Shown: positions 1 to 9,020 of the stretch, piece by piece
How the letters are laid out: each line of letters begins with the position of its first letter
Position numbering within the stretch: position 1 is the first letter of the stretch
From: JALZAQ01 sp038253885
GTDB lineage: Bacteria; Gemmatimonadota; Gemmatimonadetes; Gemmatimonadales; Gemmatimonadaceae
DNA length: 64,000 nucleotides
Reading direction: 5' to 3'
NCBI GenBank assembly: GCA_038253885.1
Contig: JBBSGP010000009.1
Coordinates: forward strand, 30,960-94,959
Made by a program: the position numbers and the translations under genes
Notes under the pieces: model-generated
The model's input: only the letters and a program-made list of their open reading frames with translations
Databases searched by the model: none
What the model was told of the DNA's origin: nothing

Positions 1-514
1 TGAAGGTGGAAGACAGCGGCCGGCCGTCCGGCGCGGTCACCGCCTCCACGACCTCGACACCGAATCCCCGGTCGCGGCCGAGCGCGTGCAGCACCTCGAC
101 GTCTCCTTCCCGCCCACGCCCGAACCCGTGATCGTGACCGATCACAAGGTGGCGCATGTGAAAGCGCCGTCGCAGCACCTCGTCCACGAACTGCGCCGCT
201 CCGTACCGTGCGAGCGCCCGGGTGAAGGGCACAACCGCCATGTAGTGAATGCCGCTCTCGGCCACGATCTCGATCTTCTCCTCGCTCAGAGTCAGGAGCG
301 GCGGAGATGCCTTCGGATTCACGATCGCGAGGGGATGGGGATCGAACGTGACGAGGACGCTGTCGAGCTGCAGCGCGTCGGCGCGATCGGCGATCCGCTG
401 CAGCACATCGCGGTGCCCGCGATGCACGCCGTCGAACGTTCCGACGGTCACCACCGTGCCCGGCGATCGCGGCGGCAATCCCGAGTCCTCCCACCCGGCG
501 AAGCGGTCAGTCAT
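1..514 (-). CDS. ribF: Riboflavin kinase/FAD synthetase (partial, N-terminal 171 residues)
   Basis: Converts riboflavin to FMN and FMN to FAD; only the N-terminal FAD synthetase (adenylyltransferase) part is in the window and the gene runs off the left edge. Translation of the minus strand from ATG at 514 gives the nucleotidyltransferase signature GTFDGVHRGH at residues 25-34, FDPHP at 57-61, and later GHDHGFGRGREGD, all typical of RibF. The start overlaps the truB stop by 8 bases, so the two are translationally coupled. It is the last visible gene of the rimP-nusA-infB-rbfA-truB operon, its common position in many bacteria. The C-terminal kinase domain cannot be seen. Confidence 0.93.
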   Translation of the reverse strand, partial: MTDRFAGWEDSGLPPRSPGTVVTVGTFDGVHRGHRDVLQRIADRADALQLDSVLVTFDPHPLAIVNPKASPPLLTLSEEKIEIVAESGIHYMAVVPFTRALARYGAAQFVDEVLRRRFHMRHLVIGHDHGFGRGREGDVEVLHALGRDRGFGVEVVEAVTAPDGRPLSSTF

Positions 515-1412
515 CGTGCAGCACGACGCGGGGCTGCCACTGTCCGCCCTGGCGCACAGCGACGGCCAGCAGCGCACCCGCCTCCGTGACCAGCGCTGCC
601 CGCTCTCCCTCCACGCCAACGGCGATCGTCAACCCCCGCTCGATTCGGCGCGCCTCGGCGGTGTCGAGCGTCTGAACCGGCATCCCTCCCAGCGCATCCA
701 TTGCCGGACGTGGCTCGACTCCGCCCGTCCGGAGTGTCTCGAGCGGTGTCGCCTCATCGACCGAGAAGCGCCCGCTTCGCACTCGTCGGAGTGCGGACAG
801 GTGCGCGGCGCTGCCGGCGAGCCGACCGAGGTCCCGTGCGAGAGCGCGAACGTACGTTCCGCCAGCGCAGACGATCGTGACCTCCATCTCGGCGCGCGAT
901 CCCTCGACCTCGCGCCAGCGATGCACGCGCCACTCGTGCACCCGGACCCGAACCGGGGAGAGATCGAGCTCCTCGCCGGCGCGTGCGGCGTGGTAGGCCC
1001 GGCGCCCCCCTCTCCCGACGCGCTTGGCCGAGTACGCGGGCGGCCGCTGCAGAAGGTCGCCGGTCAATTCCCCCACGTGCGCGCGCGCGATGCTCTCCGC
1101 CGGCGGCGGAGCGGAACGAATCACGGCACCCGAGAGGTCATCGGTGTCGGTCTCGTCGCCGAATCGCACCGTCGCGTCGTAGACTTTGGGCTCGCCATCG
1201 ATGTAGGGAAGCAAGCGCGTGGCCCGGCCGGTCAGCAGCACGAGAAGCCCGGTCGCGAACGGATCGAGCGTGCCGGCGTGGCCTACGCGGCGCTCTTCGA
1301 GTGCGCGCCGAGCGACCAGTACGACGTCGTGCGAGGAGACGCCGGCCGGCTTGTCCACGAGCAGCACACCGTCAATCGGATTGGCCCTCGACGTCGGGAG
1401 GATCGGCGTCAC
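507..1412 (-). CDS. truB: tRNA pseudouridine(55) synthase TruB
   Basis: Isomerises U55 in the T-loop of tRNAs. About 301 residues, close to the family norm (E. coli 314). The N-terminal DGVLLVDKPAG motif is followed by the catalytic loop GHAGTLDPFATG with catalytic Asp at about residue 50 (E. coli Asp48). Further TruB motifs PPAYSAKRVGG-like and GTYVRALARDLG are present. The reading frame stays open further upstream, but that part is shadow of rbfA. I chose GTG at 1412, which gives the normal N-terminus and overlaps the rbfA end by about 40 bases; a later GTG before LLVDKPAG is possible but would remove conserved residues. Operon partners are rbfA upstream and ribF downstream. Confidence 0.92.
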   Translation of the reverse strand: MTPILPTSRANPIDGVLLVDKPAGVSSHDVVLVARRALEERRVGHAGTLDPFATGLLVLLTGRATRLLPYIDGEPKVYDATVRFGDETDTDDLSGAVIRSAPPPAESIARAHVGELTGDLLQRPPAYSAKRVGRGGRRAYHAARAGEELDLSPVRVRVHEWRVHRWREVEGSRAEMEVTIVCAGGTYVRALARDLGRLAGSAAHLSALRRVRSGRFSVDEATPLETLRTGGVEPRPAMDALGGMPVQTLDTAEARRIERGLTIAVGVEGERAALVTEAGALLAVAVRQGGQWQPRVVLHDD

Positions 1413-1794
1413 GGGAGGCAGCCGCGGGAAGCTCGGGCGGCTGGCTATCGCGGATCTGGGCGAGGAGGGACTCGATGCGTCCGGCGCGCTCGACGCTCTG
1501 GTCCACGCGGAACTCGATCTCGGGTGCGAAGCGCAGCCGCAGCGTCTTGGCGAGACGGGTTCGCAACTGTCCGGTGACGCTCTGCAGTCCCTCGAACGAT
1601 GCGCTCTTCGTCTGGTCGTCGCCGAGGAGGCTGACGAAGATCTTGGCGTGGCGCATGTCCGGCGTGATGTCCACGCCGGTGACCGTGATGAACGCGGTGA
1701 CGCGCGGATCCTTGACGCCATCGGTCAGGAACGTCGCCGCTTCCTCGCGAATTCGCTCGGCCACCCGTTCGGAACGTCGATTGTCACGAGGCAT
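1372..1794 (-). CDS. rbfA: 30S ribosome-binding factor RbfA
   Basis: A KH-fold factor that binds immature 30S subunits and helps 16S rRNA 5'-end maturation. 140 residues, starting MPRDNRRSERVAERIREE, with family features DPRV (about residues 29-32), ITPDMRHAKIFVSLLG, and the LRLRFAPEIEFRVDQS block near residues 85-103. The last 20 or so residues (PAAASRDADPPD) are low-complexity and acidic, a common RbfA tail. The gene lies 25 bases downstream of infB and overlaps truB, so all are read from one transcript. It probably works together with the translation factors encoded upstream. Confidence 0.93.
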   Translation of the reverse strand: MPRDNRRSERVAERIREEAATFLTDGVKDPRVTAFITVTGVDITPDMRHAKIFVSLLGDDQTKSASFEGLQSVTGQLRTRLAKTLRLRFAPEIEFRVDQSVERAGRIESLLAQIRDSQPPELPAAASRDADPPDVEGQSD

Positions 1795-1819
1795 TGAATG
1801 ATCTCGGTCGGCATCGCGC

Positions 1820-4684
1820 CTACGCCAGCGTCCTCGCTACCTCTTCTGTCTTGTAGCACTCGATCAGATCGCCGACCTTGATGTCGTTGAAGTTCTCGAT
1901 TCCGATGCCGCACTCGAAGCCTTCGCGCACCTCGCGAACATCGTCCTTGAAGCGGCGCAGCGAGCTGATCGTTCCGTTGTAGACCTCGACGCCGTCGCGA
2001 ACCACGCGCGCCCTGTTCTGGCGGCTGATCACGCCGCTGCGCACGGCACACCCGGCGATGACGCCGATCTTCGGGACCTTGAACAGCTCGCGCACCTGGG
2101 CCTCCCCGACGATGACCTCCCTCTCCTCGGGGCGCAGCAATCCCTCGAGAGCGGCGCGAACGTCGCTGACCGCCTCGTAGATGATCCGGTACAGCTTGAT
2201 CTCCACACCCTCGCGCTCGGCGGCGGCACGGGCGTTGTTGTCGGGCCGAACGTGGAAGCCGATGATGATGGCCCCCGACGTGCGGGCGAGCAGGACGTCG
2301 GTCTCGGTGATCGCGCCGACACCACGATGGATCACGTCCACCTGGACCTCGGCGTTCGACAGCTGTTGCAGTGCATCGGCGAGGGCTTCCGCCGGACCAC
2401 CCTGGTCGGCCTTGATGACGAGGTTGAGGGTGCCCTTCTGCCCCGATGCCGCCCTGGACATGAAGTCCTCGAGCGTCACCACGCCCGTCCGCGACGTCCG
2501 GCGGCTCTTCGCCTCGCGGTCCAGGCGCTGGCGGCGCTGGGCGATCTCGCGCGACGCCGACGCCTCCTCGACGACCAGCAGCTGATCGCCCACCGTCGGC
2601 ACATCCTCGATGCCGAGGACCTGAACCGGGATGGCCGGTCCGGCGGAGGTGACCGTCTTCCCGCGTTCATCGAAGAGCGCCCGCACGCGGCCGGAATACA
2701 TCCCGCAGATGAAGTCCTCGCCGACGTGGAGCGTGCCGCTCTGGATGAGGACGGTGGCCATGGGCCCCTTGCCCGGGTCACGCTGGGCCTCGACGACCGC
2801 CCCGCTCGCCCGCTTGTCGGGGTTCGCCTTGAGATCGAGGATCTCCGCCTGCAGAAGGATCTGATCGAGAAGCACCTCGACGTTCGTCCCCTTCTTTGCC
2901 GAGATCTCGGTCGCCAGCACGTTGCCGCCGAATTCCTCCAGGACAACCGACTGCTGCAGCAGCTCCTGCTTGACCTTCTGCACGTTGGCGGACGGGAGAT
3001 CGATCTTATTGATCGCGACAACCATCGGCACGCCGGCATTCCGGGCGTGCGAGATGGCCTCCACCGTCTGCGGCATGACCTGGTCATCGGCCGCGACCAC
3101 CAGCACGACGATGTCCGTGACCTGGGCGCCGCGGGCCCGCATGGCCGTGAACGCCTCGTGGCCCGGCGTGTCGAGGAAGGTGATCGCCTTCCCGCTCGGC
3201 AGCTTCACGTGGTAGGCGCCGATGTGCTGCGTGATCCCGCCCGCCTCCCCGGCAACCACGTTCGCCTTCCGGATGTAGTCCAGAAGAGAGGTCTTCCCGT
3301 GGTCGACGTGACCCATGATGGTGACGACCGGCGGCCGGGGGCGCAGGTCCTCGGCAGCGTCCTTCTCGATCTCCGTCGTCTCGGCCGCGTACTCGGCTTC
3401 GCGCACGGCCTGGAATCCGAACTCCCCGGCGATGAGCTCGATCTGATCGAACGCCATGCGCTGGTTGATGGTGATCATGAAGCCGAGGTTCTTGAGCGCG
3501 AAGGCGACGATCTGCGTTGCCGGGATCTTGAGGATCTCGGCCAGCTCGCTGACGGTGATGAATTCGTTGACGCGGACGGTCTTGCGCTCCCGCTCCGCGG
3601 CGGCGGCGCGCTGCGCCTCCATCTCTTCGCGGTACGAGCCGTCTTCAGCGCGGCGGCTCGCACCCCGGCGCGGCGCCGGGCCAGCCAGAGTCGCCATGGT
3701 GCGTGAGATGTTCGCGGTCACCGCTTCCTGATCGACGCTCCCGCGCTTCCCCTTCTTCCGCTTTCCGCCGCGCTTGTCGTCCCGACGACCGGGCAGGTTC
3801 GTGGCGGCGCCCCCACCTCCGCCCGGGGCGGCCGATGCCACGGGGCGAGGCTGGGTGAACGGGGATCCCGACGCGATCGGCCGCGGACGCGGTGGACCGG
3901 GCACGACCGGACGGGGTCTCTGCCAGTCGGGCGCAGGCGGAGCGGAGCGAGCCGAGCCGGCCCGTGAATCGGCGGGCGCGGACGAAGCGGCAGCCGGCCG
4001 GTACCCTTCCTGATGCGAACGCTCGTCGGGGCTGTCGTGGCGCGGCGCGTCGCTGTCGATCGGCCGCGGTCGCGCCGGCGTGGGGCGGTCGAGGGGGCCG
4101 ATGCCGCGACGGATGTCGGAGGGCGGAAACAGGTCGCCACCATCGCGGGGAAGAGCAGCGCCGCCGTGCGCGCGGCCGGCGGAAACCTCCAGCTCGTCGA
4201 CGGCCGCAGGCGCGGCAGCTTCCAACTCGGCAGCGTGGGCGGCGGCCTGCACCGCGGCGATCTCATTCGCGGCCGCCTCTTCAGCGGCGGCAGCGGCGAC
4301 GTCGGCGGCCTTCCGCCGGCGACGTTGGGGGGCGGCCGGCTCGGCCACCGGCGGCGGCGGCGCGGCAACGACAGCTGCCTTGCGCCGCGGCTTTGGCGGA
4401 CTCTTCGCCGGCGATTCGGGAGAGGCCGGCGCGGCGCTGGCGGGCGCCGCGGGCGGCGCGGCCGGCGCGGCGGCGCCCCGACGGCGCCGCGCCGTGGTGT
4501 CGGGCTTGTCGGCCCGAGCCCTCTTTTCGCGCTCCCAGCGCGCGCGAAGACGCGATACCTGATCGTCGGTCAGCTGGCTCAGATGATTGCGCACCGGCAC
4601 ATCCATCGAGCGGAGCATGTTCATCAGCTCGTCGCTGGAAATGCCGAACTCGCCGGCCAGGTCGTGCACACGAAGCTTGCTCAA
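1820..4684 (-). CDS. infB: Translation initiation factor IF-2
   Basis: GTPase that brings initiator tRNA to the 30S subunit and promotes subunit joining. 954 residues. Residues 1-52 form an IF2_N domain (start [17 protein letters not shown]). Residues about 60-350 are an Ala/Pro/Arg-rich, probably disordered linker with a strongly basic patch near 301-314. A second IF2_N domain covers about 370-420. The G domain has GHVDHGKT at 458-465, DTPGHEAF at 505-512 and NKID at 559-562, followed by the usual C-terminal beta barrels. The start is 9 bases from the end of the L7Ae-like gene. The long Pro/Ala linker accounts for the length above the E. coli 890. Confidence 0.97.
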   Translation of the reverse strand: MSKLRVHDLAGEFGISSDELMNMLRSMDVPVRNHLSQLTDDQVSRLRARWEREKRARADKPDTTARRRRGAAAPAAPPAAPASAAPASPESPAKSPPKPRRKAAVVAAPPPPVAEPAAPQRRRRKAADVAAAAAEEAAANEIAAVQAAAHAAELEAAAPAAVDELEVSAGRAHGGAALPRDGGDLFPPSDIRRGIGPLDRPTPARPRPIDSDAPRHDSPDERSHQEGYRPAAASSAPADSRAGSARSAPPAPDWQRPRPVVPGPPRPRPIASGSPFTQPRPVASAAPGGGGGAATNLPGRRDDKRGGKRKKGKRGSVDQEAVTANISRTMATLAGPAPRRGASRRAEDGSYREEMEAQRAAAAERERKTVRVNEFITVSELAEILKIPATQIVAFALKNLGFMITINQRMAFDQIELIAGEFGFQAVREAEYAAETTEIEKDAAEDLRPRPPVVTIMGHVDHGKTSLLDYIRKANVVAGEAGGITQHIGAYHVKLPSGKAITFLDTPGHEAFTAMRARGAQVTDIVVLVVAADDQVMPQTVEAISHARNAGVPMVVAINKIDLPSANVQKVKQELLQQSVVLEEFGGNVLATEISAKKGTNVEVLLDQILLQAEILDLKANPDKRASGAVVEAQRDPGKGPMATVLIQSGTLHVGEDFICGMYSGRVRALFDERGKTVTSAGPAIPVQVLGIEDVPTVGDQLLVVEEASASREIAQRRQRLDREAKSRRTSRTGVVTLEDFMSRAASGQKGTLNLVIKADQGGPAEALADALQQLSNAEVQVDVIHRGVGAITETDVLLARTSGAIIIGFHVRPDNNARAAAEREGVEIKLYRIIYEAVSDVRAALEGLLRPEEREVIVGEAQVRELFKVPKIGVIAGCAVRSGVISRQNRARVVRDGVEVYNGTISSLRRFKDDVREVREGFECGIGIENFNDIKVGDLIECYKTEEVARTLA

Positions 4685-4693
4685 ACACTCCTC

Positions 4694-5077
4694 CTATGGA
4701 GCACCGCCGCCGCCCTCGGTCAGCCGGCGGATCCCGTCCGCCAACTTTCGATCGAGTATGCCCACGGCCGCCGTCGATTCCCTTCCCACCGCGCCGCCCA
4801 GCGATGCCGCGGCAGGTCCCCGAATGATGCGGACCCGCCTCGCTTCCAGCAGCGGGACCACCTTGTTCAAGCTATTCTGCGACGCATCCGGCGCCACGAC
4901 CACCAGCTGCAACTTTCCCTTCCTCGCCGCAGCGCGAACATGCTCCGCGCCGACCACGACCAAGCCACCCCGCAGCCCCAGCCCGATGAGTCCGAGCAGC
5001 TTCTGCTCGAGCAGCCCGCCGTCAATCGGCAGCGGGATCCGCCGCTCCGCCCGCGGACGGCGGCGATTCATCGGCAC
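4694..5077 (-). CDS. L7Ae/L30e-like RNA-binding protein (YlxQ family)
   Basis: 127 residues, lying between nusA and infB exactly where Gram-positive and other bacteria carry ylxQ, an L7Ae-fold protein thought to bind RNA. The central part reads GLIGLGLRGGLVVVGAEHVRAAARKGKLQLVVVAPDAS, with the alternating Gly and hydrophobic pattern of the L7Ae/L30e fold (kept here as a description; matching runs are residues about 28-68). The GTG start at 5077 overlaps nusA by 56 bases; an ATG two codons later is equally possible. Specific RNA target and role are unknown. The position, not sequence alone, makes the assignment firm. Confidence 0.8.
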   Translation of the reverse strand: MPMNRRRPRAERRIPLPIDGGLLEQKLLGLIGLGLRGGLVVVGAEHVRAAARKGKLQLVVVAPDASQNSLNKVVPLLEARRVRIIRGPAAASLGGAVGRESTAAVGILDRKLADGIRRLTEGGGGAP

Positions 5078-6368
5078 CGCCCTCTTCCGTGAGCTCGTCG
5101 ATCATTCCCATGATGCGATCGGCCTCTTCCGGCGCGATACCGGGCAATCGAAGAAAGTCATCGCGATCGAGGTCGATGATGTCATTCAGAGTCTTGTACC
5201 CGGCGTCCTCGAGCACCGCGACCGTCGCCGGTCCCAGCCCCTCGATCTCCGACAGCTTCACGTCGGCCGCCTCCTGCTCTTCGGGCAGCGGTGCGAACAG
5301 CGGCGTGTCGCCGCCGCGCTCCAGCCACTCGCGACTGGAGTAGAGGTCGATCTTCCAGCCGGTGAGCTCGGACGCCAATCGGACGTTCTGCCCGTTGCGG
5401 CCGATCGCCAACGAGAGCTGGTCCTCATCCACCACGGCCTGAATCGTCTTGGAGATCGGATCGGAGAAAACGCGGGCGACGCGCGCCGGCGCCAGCGCCA
5501 GCTTCGCGAAACGCTCCGGGTCGTTTGACCAGGGAACGATGTCGATCCGCTCGCCGCCGAGCTCGTTCACGACAGCCTGGACACGTGACCCCTTGAGGCC
5601 GACGCAGGCACCCACAGGATCGATCGAGTCATCACGAGAGAAGACCGCGATCTTGGTTCTGCTCCCCACCTCGCGCGCGTGCGCGCGGATCTCGACGATG
5701 TTCTGCTGGATCTCCGGAACCTCGAGCTTGAACAGGGCCTGGACGAAGAGTCCGTCGGCGCGACTCAGAATCAGACGTGGCCCCTTGGGCGTCTCCTCGA
5801 CGCGCTTCAGCACCGCTCGGATCGGCTCACCCTGATGAAAGTGCTCGCGATGGTTCTGATCGCGATACGGGATGATGGCCTCCGCCTCGCGAAACTTGTT
5901 GAGCATCACGACCAGCTTCCCCCGCTCGATCTGCTGGACCTCGCCCGACAGCAGATCACCGACGCGACCCGCGAACTCGTCGCGGATGCGCGAGCGTTCG
6001 CGCTCGCGGACGCGCTGGATGATTCGCTGCTTCGCGGCCTGGGCGGCCGTGCGCCCGAACTCCTCGAACGGCACCTCATCCTCGAGGACGTCACCGACCT
6101 CGAAGCCCTCATCGTAGAAGCGCGCGTCTTCGACGGTGATCTCGCGGCTGGCGTCCGCCACCTCGGCCACCACCGTCCGCAGCCGGACGATGCGGATGTC
6201 ACCGCGTCCTTCATCGATGTCCACCTCGGCCTGCACCGTCGGCCCATACTTCTTCGCCAGCGCGGCGAAGATGCCGTCCTGGAGCAGGCTGTGGAGCTCC
6301 GCGCGATCGAGCTGCTTCGTGTTGGTGATCTCGCGAATCGCGTTGAGGATGTCGCCCGAACTGACCAT
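5022..6368 (-). CDS. nusA: Transcription termination/antitermination factor NusA
   Basis: Binds RNA polymerase and nascent RNA to modulate pausing, termination and antitermination. 448 residues: N-terminal polymerase-binding domain (about 1-125, beginning MVSSGDILNAIREITNTKQL), S1 domain (about 130-200, GEVQQIERGKLVVML), KH1 and KH2 (about 230-345, with GACVGLKGSRVQAVVNELGGE and LAIGRNGQNVRLAS), then a C-terminal helix-hairpin-helix region (about 375-430, IEGLGPATVAVLEDAGY) and a short acidic/Ala tail. It has a single HhH region, not the two acidic repeats of E. coli. It follows rimP by 21 bases. Because a terminator sits in the operon leader, NusA may control its own expression (inference). 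Confidence 0.96.
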   Translation of the reverse strand: MVSSGDILNAIREITNTKQLDRAELHSLLQDGIFAALAKKYGPTVQAEVDIDEGRGDIRIVRLRTVVAEVADASREITVEDARFYDEGFEVGDVLEDEVPFEEFGRTAAQAAKQRIIQRVRERERSRIRDEFAGRVGDLLSGEVQQIERGKLVVMLNKFREAEAIIPYRDQNHREHFHQGEPIRAVLKRVEETPKGPRLILSRADGLFVQALFKLEVPEIQQNIVEIRAHAREVGSRTKIAVFSRDDSIDPVGACVGLKGSRVQAVVNELGGERIDIVPWSNDPERFAKLALAPARVARVFSDPISKTIQAVVDEDQLSLAIGRNGQNVRLASELTGWKIDLYSSREWLERGGDTPLFAPLPEEQEAADVKLSEIEGLGPATVAVLEDAGYKTLNDIIDLDRDDFLRLPGIAPEEADRIMGMIDELTEEGGADESPPSAGGAADPAAD

Positions 6369-6389
6369 CGAATGCTCCCGTGTCGTGCT

Positions 6390-6848
6390 CTACCAGTGAA
6401 AGGCCAGCCGGGCGTCCTTCACGTCGGCCAGCGCCACGCTCATCTCACGTCCGTCGGCGGCGCGCACGGCGATCCGCTCGGCCCCCGCCTGCCCCTCCAC
6501 TCCGAGAATCTCCACCTCACCTCGTCCGCCGATCGCTGCACTCGTCATCGTCGCGAGGCGACCGACGAAGCGGCGCCAGTCGGCGACTTTCCGCAACGGC
6601 CGCTCGACGCCGGGCGACGACACCTCCAGTACGTAACGCTCTCCCACCGGCCGCTCGACATCGAGCCGCGCCTCGATCGCCCGGGACGCCGAGGCACAGT
6701 CATCAACGGTGACCGCGCTCCCATCCCGCCGGTCGAGACGCACCTGCACCAGCGGTCGCGCCTTCGTGCCCCCGACCCGCCACTCGACGAGATCGAAGCC
6801 CAATCGCTCAAGTTCCGCAGCCGCAATCTGTTCCAGCGCGTCGTTCAT
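6390..6848 (-). CDS. rimP: Ribosome maturation factor RimP
   Basis: Needed for 30S subunit maturation. 152 residues with the two-domain RimP layout: an N-terminal alpha/beta domain (start MNDALEQIAAAELERLGFDLVEW, long match to family starts) including the DCASASRAIEARLD block near 51-64 and the signature YVLEVSSPGVERPLRK (about 72-87), then a C-terminal Sm-like domain ending in DVKDARLAF. It is the first gene of the nusA-infB operon, as in most bacteria. The ATG at 6848 lies about 84 bases downstream of the predicted transcription start and just after a terminator hairpin. Confidence 0.94.
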   Translation of the reverse strand: MNDALEQIAAAELERLGFDLVEWRVGGTKARPLVQVRLDRRDGSAVTVDDCASASRAIEARLDVERPVGERYVLEVSSPGVERPLRKVADWRRFVGRLATMTSAAIGGRGEVEILGVEGQAGAERIAVRAADGREMSVALADVKDARLAFHW

Positions 6849-6872
6849 GTGAGATCACACGGCCACAGGAAC

Positions 6873-6903
6873 AAAAAAATGTGGGGCAAACTTCCCCCAC
6901 ATT
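6873..6903 (-). terminator. Intrinsic terminator/attenuator in the rimP-nusA-infB leader
   Basis: On the minus strand a perfect 9-bp stem (arms 6895-6903 and 6878-6886, sequence AATGTGGGG and its complement) with an 8-base loop is followed directly by seven T residues (6873-6879 read in complement). It lies between pgeF and rimP, but also downstream of the promoter at 6939-6967, so it is inside the predicted rimP leader. It can end pgeF transcripts and can also act as an attenuator for the operon that contains nusA. Confidence 0.85.
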
Positions 6904-6938
6904 CACGCTCCAAGCACCACACCCGGAGCACAGGATGA

Positions 6939-6967
6939 AATCTAGATGCGCCGAGAGAGAGAGTCAA
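6939..6967 (-). promoter_or_regulatory. Promoter for the rimP-nusA-infB operon
   Basis: Minus strand: -35 TTGACT (6962-6967), exactly 17 bases, -10 TAGATT (6939-6944). Predicted start of transcription is near 6932, 84 bases before the rimP ATG and upstream of the terminator hairpin. The same box pair and spacing recur at several other promoters in the window, which supports it. Confidence 0.8.
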
Positions 6968-6990
6968 GCCGAGCCGCGGCGCGCGATCAG

Positions 6991-7701
6991 CTACTCGGCG
7001 GCCACCATGACGGCCAGCTGTCGGCCCTCGTCGCCCGCCCGATGAGAGAAGAAGCGATGATTGTGGCACCGCGTGCAGAAAGGACTGGTCGCGATGCGCC
7101 GCACGCCGAGCGCCTGGGCGCGCTCGGCGATCAGGGCGCGAAGGTCCACCGTCGTCGGCCGGCCGACGGTGCGGCCCGTGAGAGCCTGGTAGACCTCCGG
7201 ACTCACCTCGTAGCAGCGGCCGCATATGGCCGGACCGAGGTGAAGGGACAACTCGTCGGCCGAGAGGCCGTCCTCCTCGAGGGCGCGCACACCCTCGTCG
7301 ATGATGCGGGCAGCAGTACCCCGCCAACCGGAGTGGAGGAGCGCTGCTGCGCCCGACGGATGGGCGAGGAAGATCGGCACGCAGTCTGCCACCGTCACGG
7401 CCATGGCTGTCCCTCGGTCGGCGGCCGCGTGCCCGTCGGCGTGGGGGGCGCGAAGCCATCCGGCCCATCCGCTGCCGTGACGAATGACGCGGCTTCCGTG
7501 CACCTGCTGCGCGGTCGCGAGGCGAGGACCGAAGGCCGCCAGCGCGTCGCGCAGTTGGCTCCAGCGCTCCATGACCTCGCAGACGGGATCTCGCGTGGCG
7601 GTGCCGAAGCTTCCGTTGCCGCGGGTTGTCGTGAAGGCGTGAATGCCGAAGGTCGCGAAGTCGTCGATCGTCTCGACGCCCGCGAGGAGTGGCGAGCTCA
7701 C
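6991..7701 (-). CDS. pgeF: Peptidoglycan editing factor PgeF (multicopper-like laccase fold, YfiH/DUF152)
   Basis: Family enzymes are purine-nucleoside-processing, metal-dependent proteins; in E. coli PgeF removes mis-incorporated residues from peptidoglycan precursors. 236 residues from GTG at 7701; the open frame upstream of it is shadow of murA. Three metal-ligand motifs are visible: QQVHGSRV (His), VTVADCVPIFL (Cys) and LHSGWRGTA (His), plus the C-terminal SPFCTRCHNHRFFSHR block. It overlaps the murA stop by four bases (GTGA), and the pairing with murA fits a cell-wall precursor role. The transcript probably ends at or near the hairpin at 6873-6903. Confidence 0.9.
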   Translation of the reverse strand: MSSPLLAGVETIDDFATFGIHAFTTTRGNGSFGTATRDPVCEVMERWSQLRDALAAFGPRLATAQQVHGSRVIRHGSGWAGWLRAPHADGHAAADRGTAMAVTVADCVPIFLAHPSGAAALLHSGWRGTAARIIDEGVRALEEDGLSADELSLHLGPAICGRCYEVSPEVYQALTGRTVGRPTTVDLRALIAERAQALGVRRIATSPFCTRCHNHRFFSHRAGDEGRQLAVMVAAE

Positions 7702-8996
7702 CCGGCCCGTCTTTCGGCCACGCGCTCCACGTGTGCACCGAGCGCCCGCAATCGCTCTTCGATTCGCTCGTACCCGCGCTCGATCTGACCGACGTTGTTG
7801 ATCGTGCTCGTCCCGGTGGCGCAGCACGCGGCGAGGAGCATGGCCATGCCGGCGCGGATGTCCGGCGATTCCACGGTCGCGGCGCGAAGGTTGGACGGAC
7901 CGGCGACAAGGGCGCGGTGCGGATCGCAGAGCACGATCCTGGCTCCCATGCCGATGAGCTTGTCGACGAAAAACATGCGCGACTCGAACATCTTCTCGTG
8001 CATGAGGATCAGTCCGCTGCACTGCGTGGCGGTTACGATGGCGATCGACATCGCGTCCGCCGGGAAGGCGGGCCAGGGTTGGTCCTCCAGCTTGGGCACG
8101 TGCCCTCCGAGGTCGCTGCGGATCTCCCGGGATTGATCCGCCGGGATGACAAGGTCGGCGCCCTCGATACGACTTACTACGCCCAGTCGCTCGAAGCCCA
8201 TGAGCGTCGAGCGGAGGTGCTCGACTCCCGCGCGCTCGATGCGGATCTCGGAGCCGGTGACCGCCGCGAGACCGATGAACGACGCGACCTCGATATGGTC
8301 GGGACCGATCTCGTGGGCGGCGCCGTGAAGCGATCGCGTGCCCGTGATGGTGAGAGCGTTGGTGCCGATTCCTTCGATGGACGCGCCCATCGCGACCAGG
8401 AAGTTGGCGAGATCCTGGACGTGGGGCTCGCTGGCGGCGTTGCGCAGGTGCGTCGTCCCGTCCGCCAGCGCCGCCGCCATGAGGACGTTCTCGGTGGCGG
8501 TCACGCTCGGCTCGTCGAGAAAGACGTCGGCTCCGACGAGCCGGCGCGCGCTCAGCCGGTAGGCGTCGGTCACGTCGCAGGTCGCACCGAGCTGCTCCAG
8601 CGCGAGGAAGTGCGTGTCCACGCGACGTCTCCCGATGACGTCTCCGCCCGGCGGCGGCAGCGTGACCTCGCCACAGCGCGCGAGCAGCGGACCGGCGAGG
8701 AGAATCGATGCCCGGATCCGGGCGCAGAGCTTCGGGTCGAGGGCGGCCGGACGTACCGTGCGGGCGCGGACGCTGAGGGCGTTCCGCGCGCTCCACTCGA
8801 TCTCGACGCCCAGCGAGCCGATCAGCTCCACCAGGGTTTCGACATCGCGGATGCGCGGGACGTTGGTGAGCGTCACCAGCTCATCGGTGAGGAGCGTGGC
8901 GGCGACGATCGGAAGCGCCGCGTTCTTGTTTCCAGAGGGTCGGACGGAGCCGGAGAGGCGGTGACCACCCTCGACGATGAACTGTAGCGCGCTCAT
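7698..8996 (-). CDS. murA: UDP-N-acetylglucosamine 1-carboxyvinyltransferase MurA (Asp in place of catalytic Cys)
   Basis: Transfers enolpyruvate to UDP-GlcNAc, the first committed step of peptidoglycan synthesis. 432 residues, full length. The SGNKNAALPI motif near residues 21-30 carries the Lys/Asn pair of the active site. The active-site loop reads PPPGGDVIGRRRVD at about 114-127: the residue equivalent to E. coli Cys115 is Asp119. The same Cys-to-Asp change is known in naturally fosfomycin-resistant MurA enzymes (Mycobacterium, Chlamydia). Downstream motifs (ATENVLMAAALADG, EDQPWPAFPADAMS) are intact, so the enzyme should be active. First gene of a two-gene operon with pgeF. Confidence 0.96.
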   Translation of the reverse strand: MSALQFIVEGGHRLSGSVRPSGNKNAALPIVAATLLTDELVTLTNVPRIRDVETLVELIGSLGVEIEWSARNALSVRARTVRPAALDPKLCARIRASILLAGPLLARCGEVTLPPPGGDVIGRRRVDTHFLALEQLGATCDVTDAYRLSARRLVGADVFLDEPSVTATENVLMAAALADGTTHLRNAASEPHVQDLANFLVAMGASIEGIGTNALTITGTRSLHGAAHEIGPDHIEVASFIGLAAVTGSEIRIERAGVEHLRSTLMGFERLGVVSRIEGADLVIPADQSREIRSDLGGHVPKLEDQPWPAFPADAMSIAIVTATQCSGLILMHEKMFESRMFFVDKLIGMGARIVLCDPHRALVAGPSNLRAATVESPDIRAGMAMLLAACCATGTSTINNVGQIERGYERIEERLRALGAHVERVAERRAG

Positions 8997-9013
8997 GGGC
9001 GACGTGGCGGCAT
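8993..9013 (-). CDS. Possible six-codon leader ORF overlapping the murA start
   Basis: Minus-strand ATG at 9013 opens six codons (MPPRRP) ending in TGA at 8993-8995, which overlaps the murA ATG (8994-8996) as ATGA. The predicted murA transcription start is at about 9014, so the leader ORF would begin at or next to the RNA 5' end. murA itself has no visible Shine-Dalgarno sequence, so coupling from this ORF could supply its initiation. Speculative; it may be chance. Confidence 0.3.
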   Translation of the reverse strand: MPPRRP

Positions 9014-9020
9014 GGGCGCG

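Noticed and set aside
2252..3706. A 484-codon open frame on the plus strand
   Set aside because: Antisense shadow of infB; no start signal and unlikely composition.
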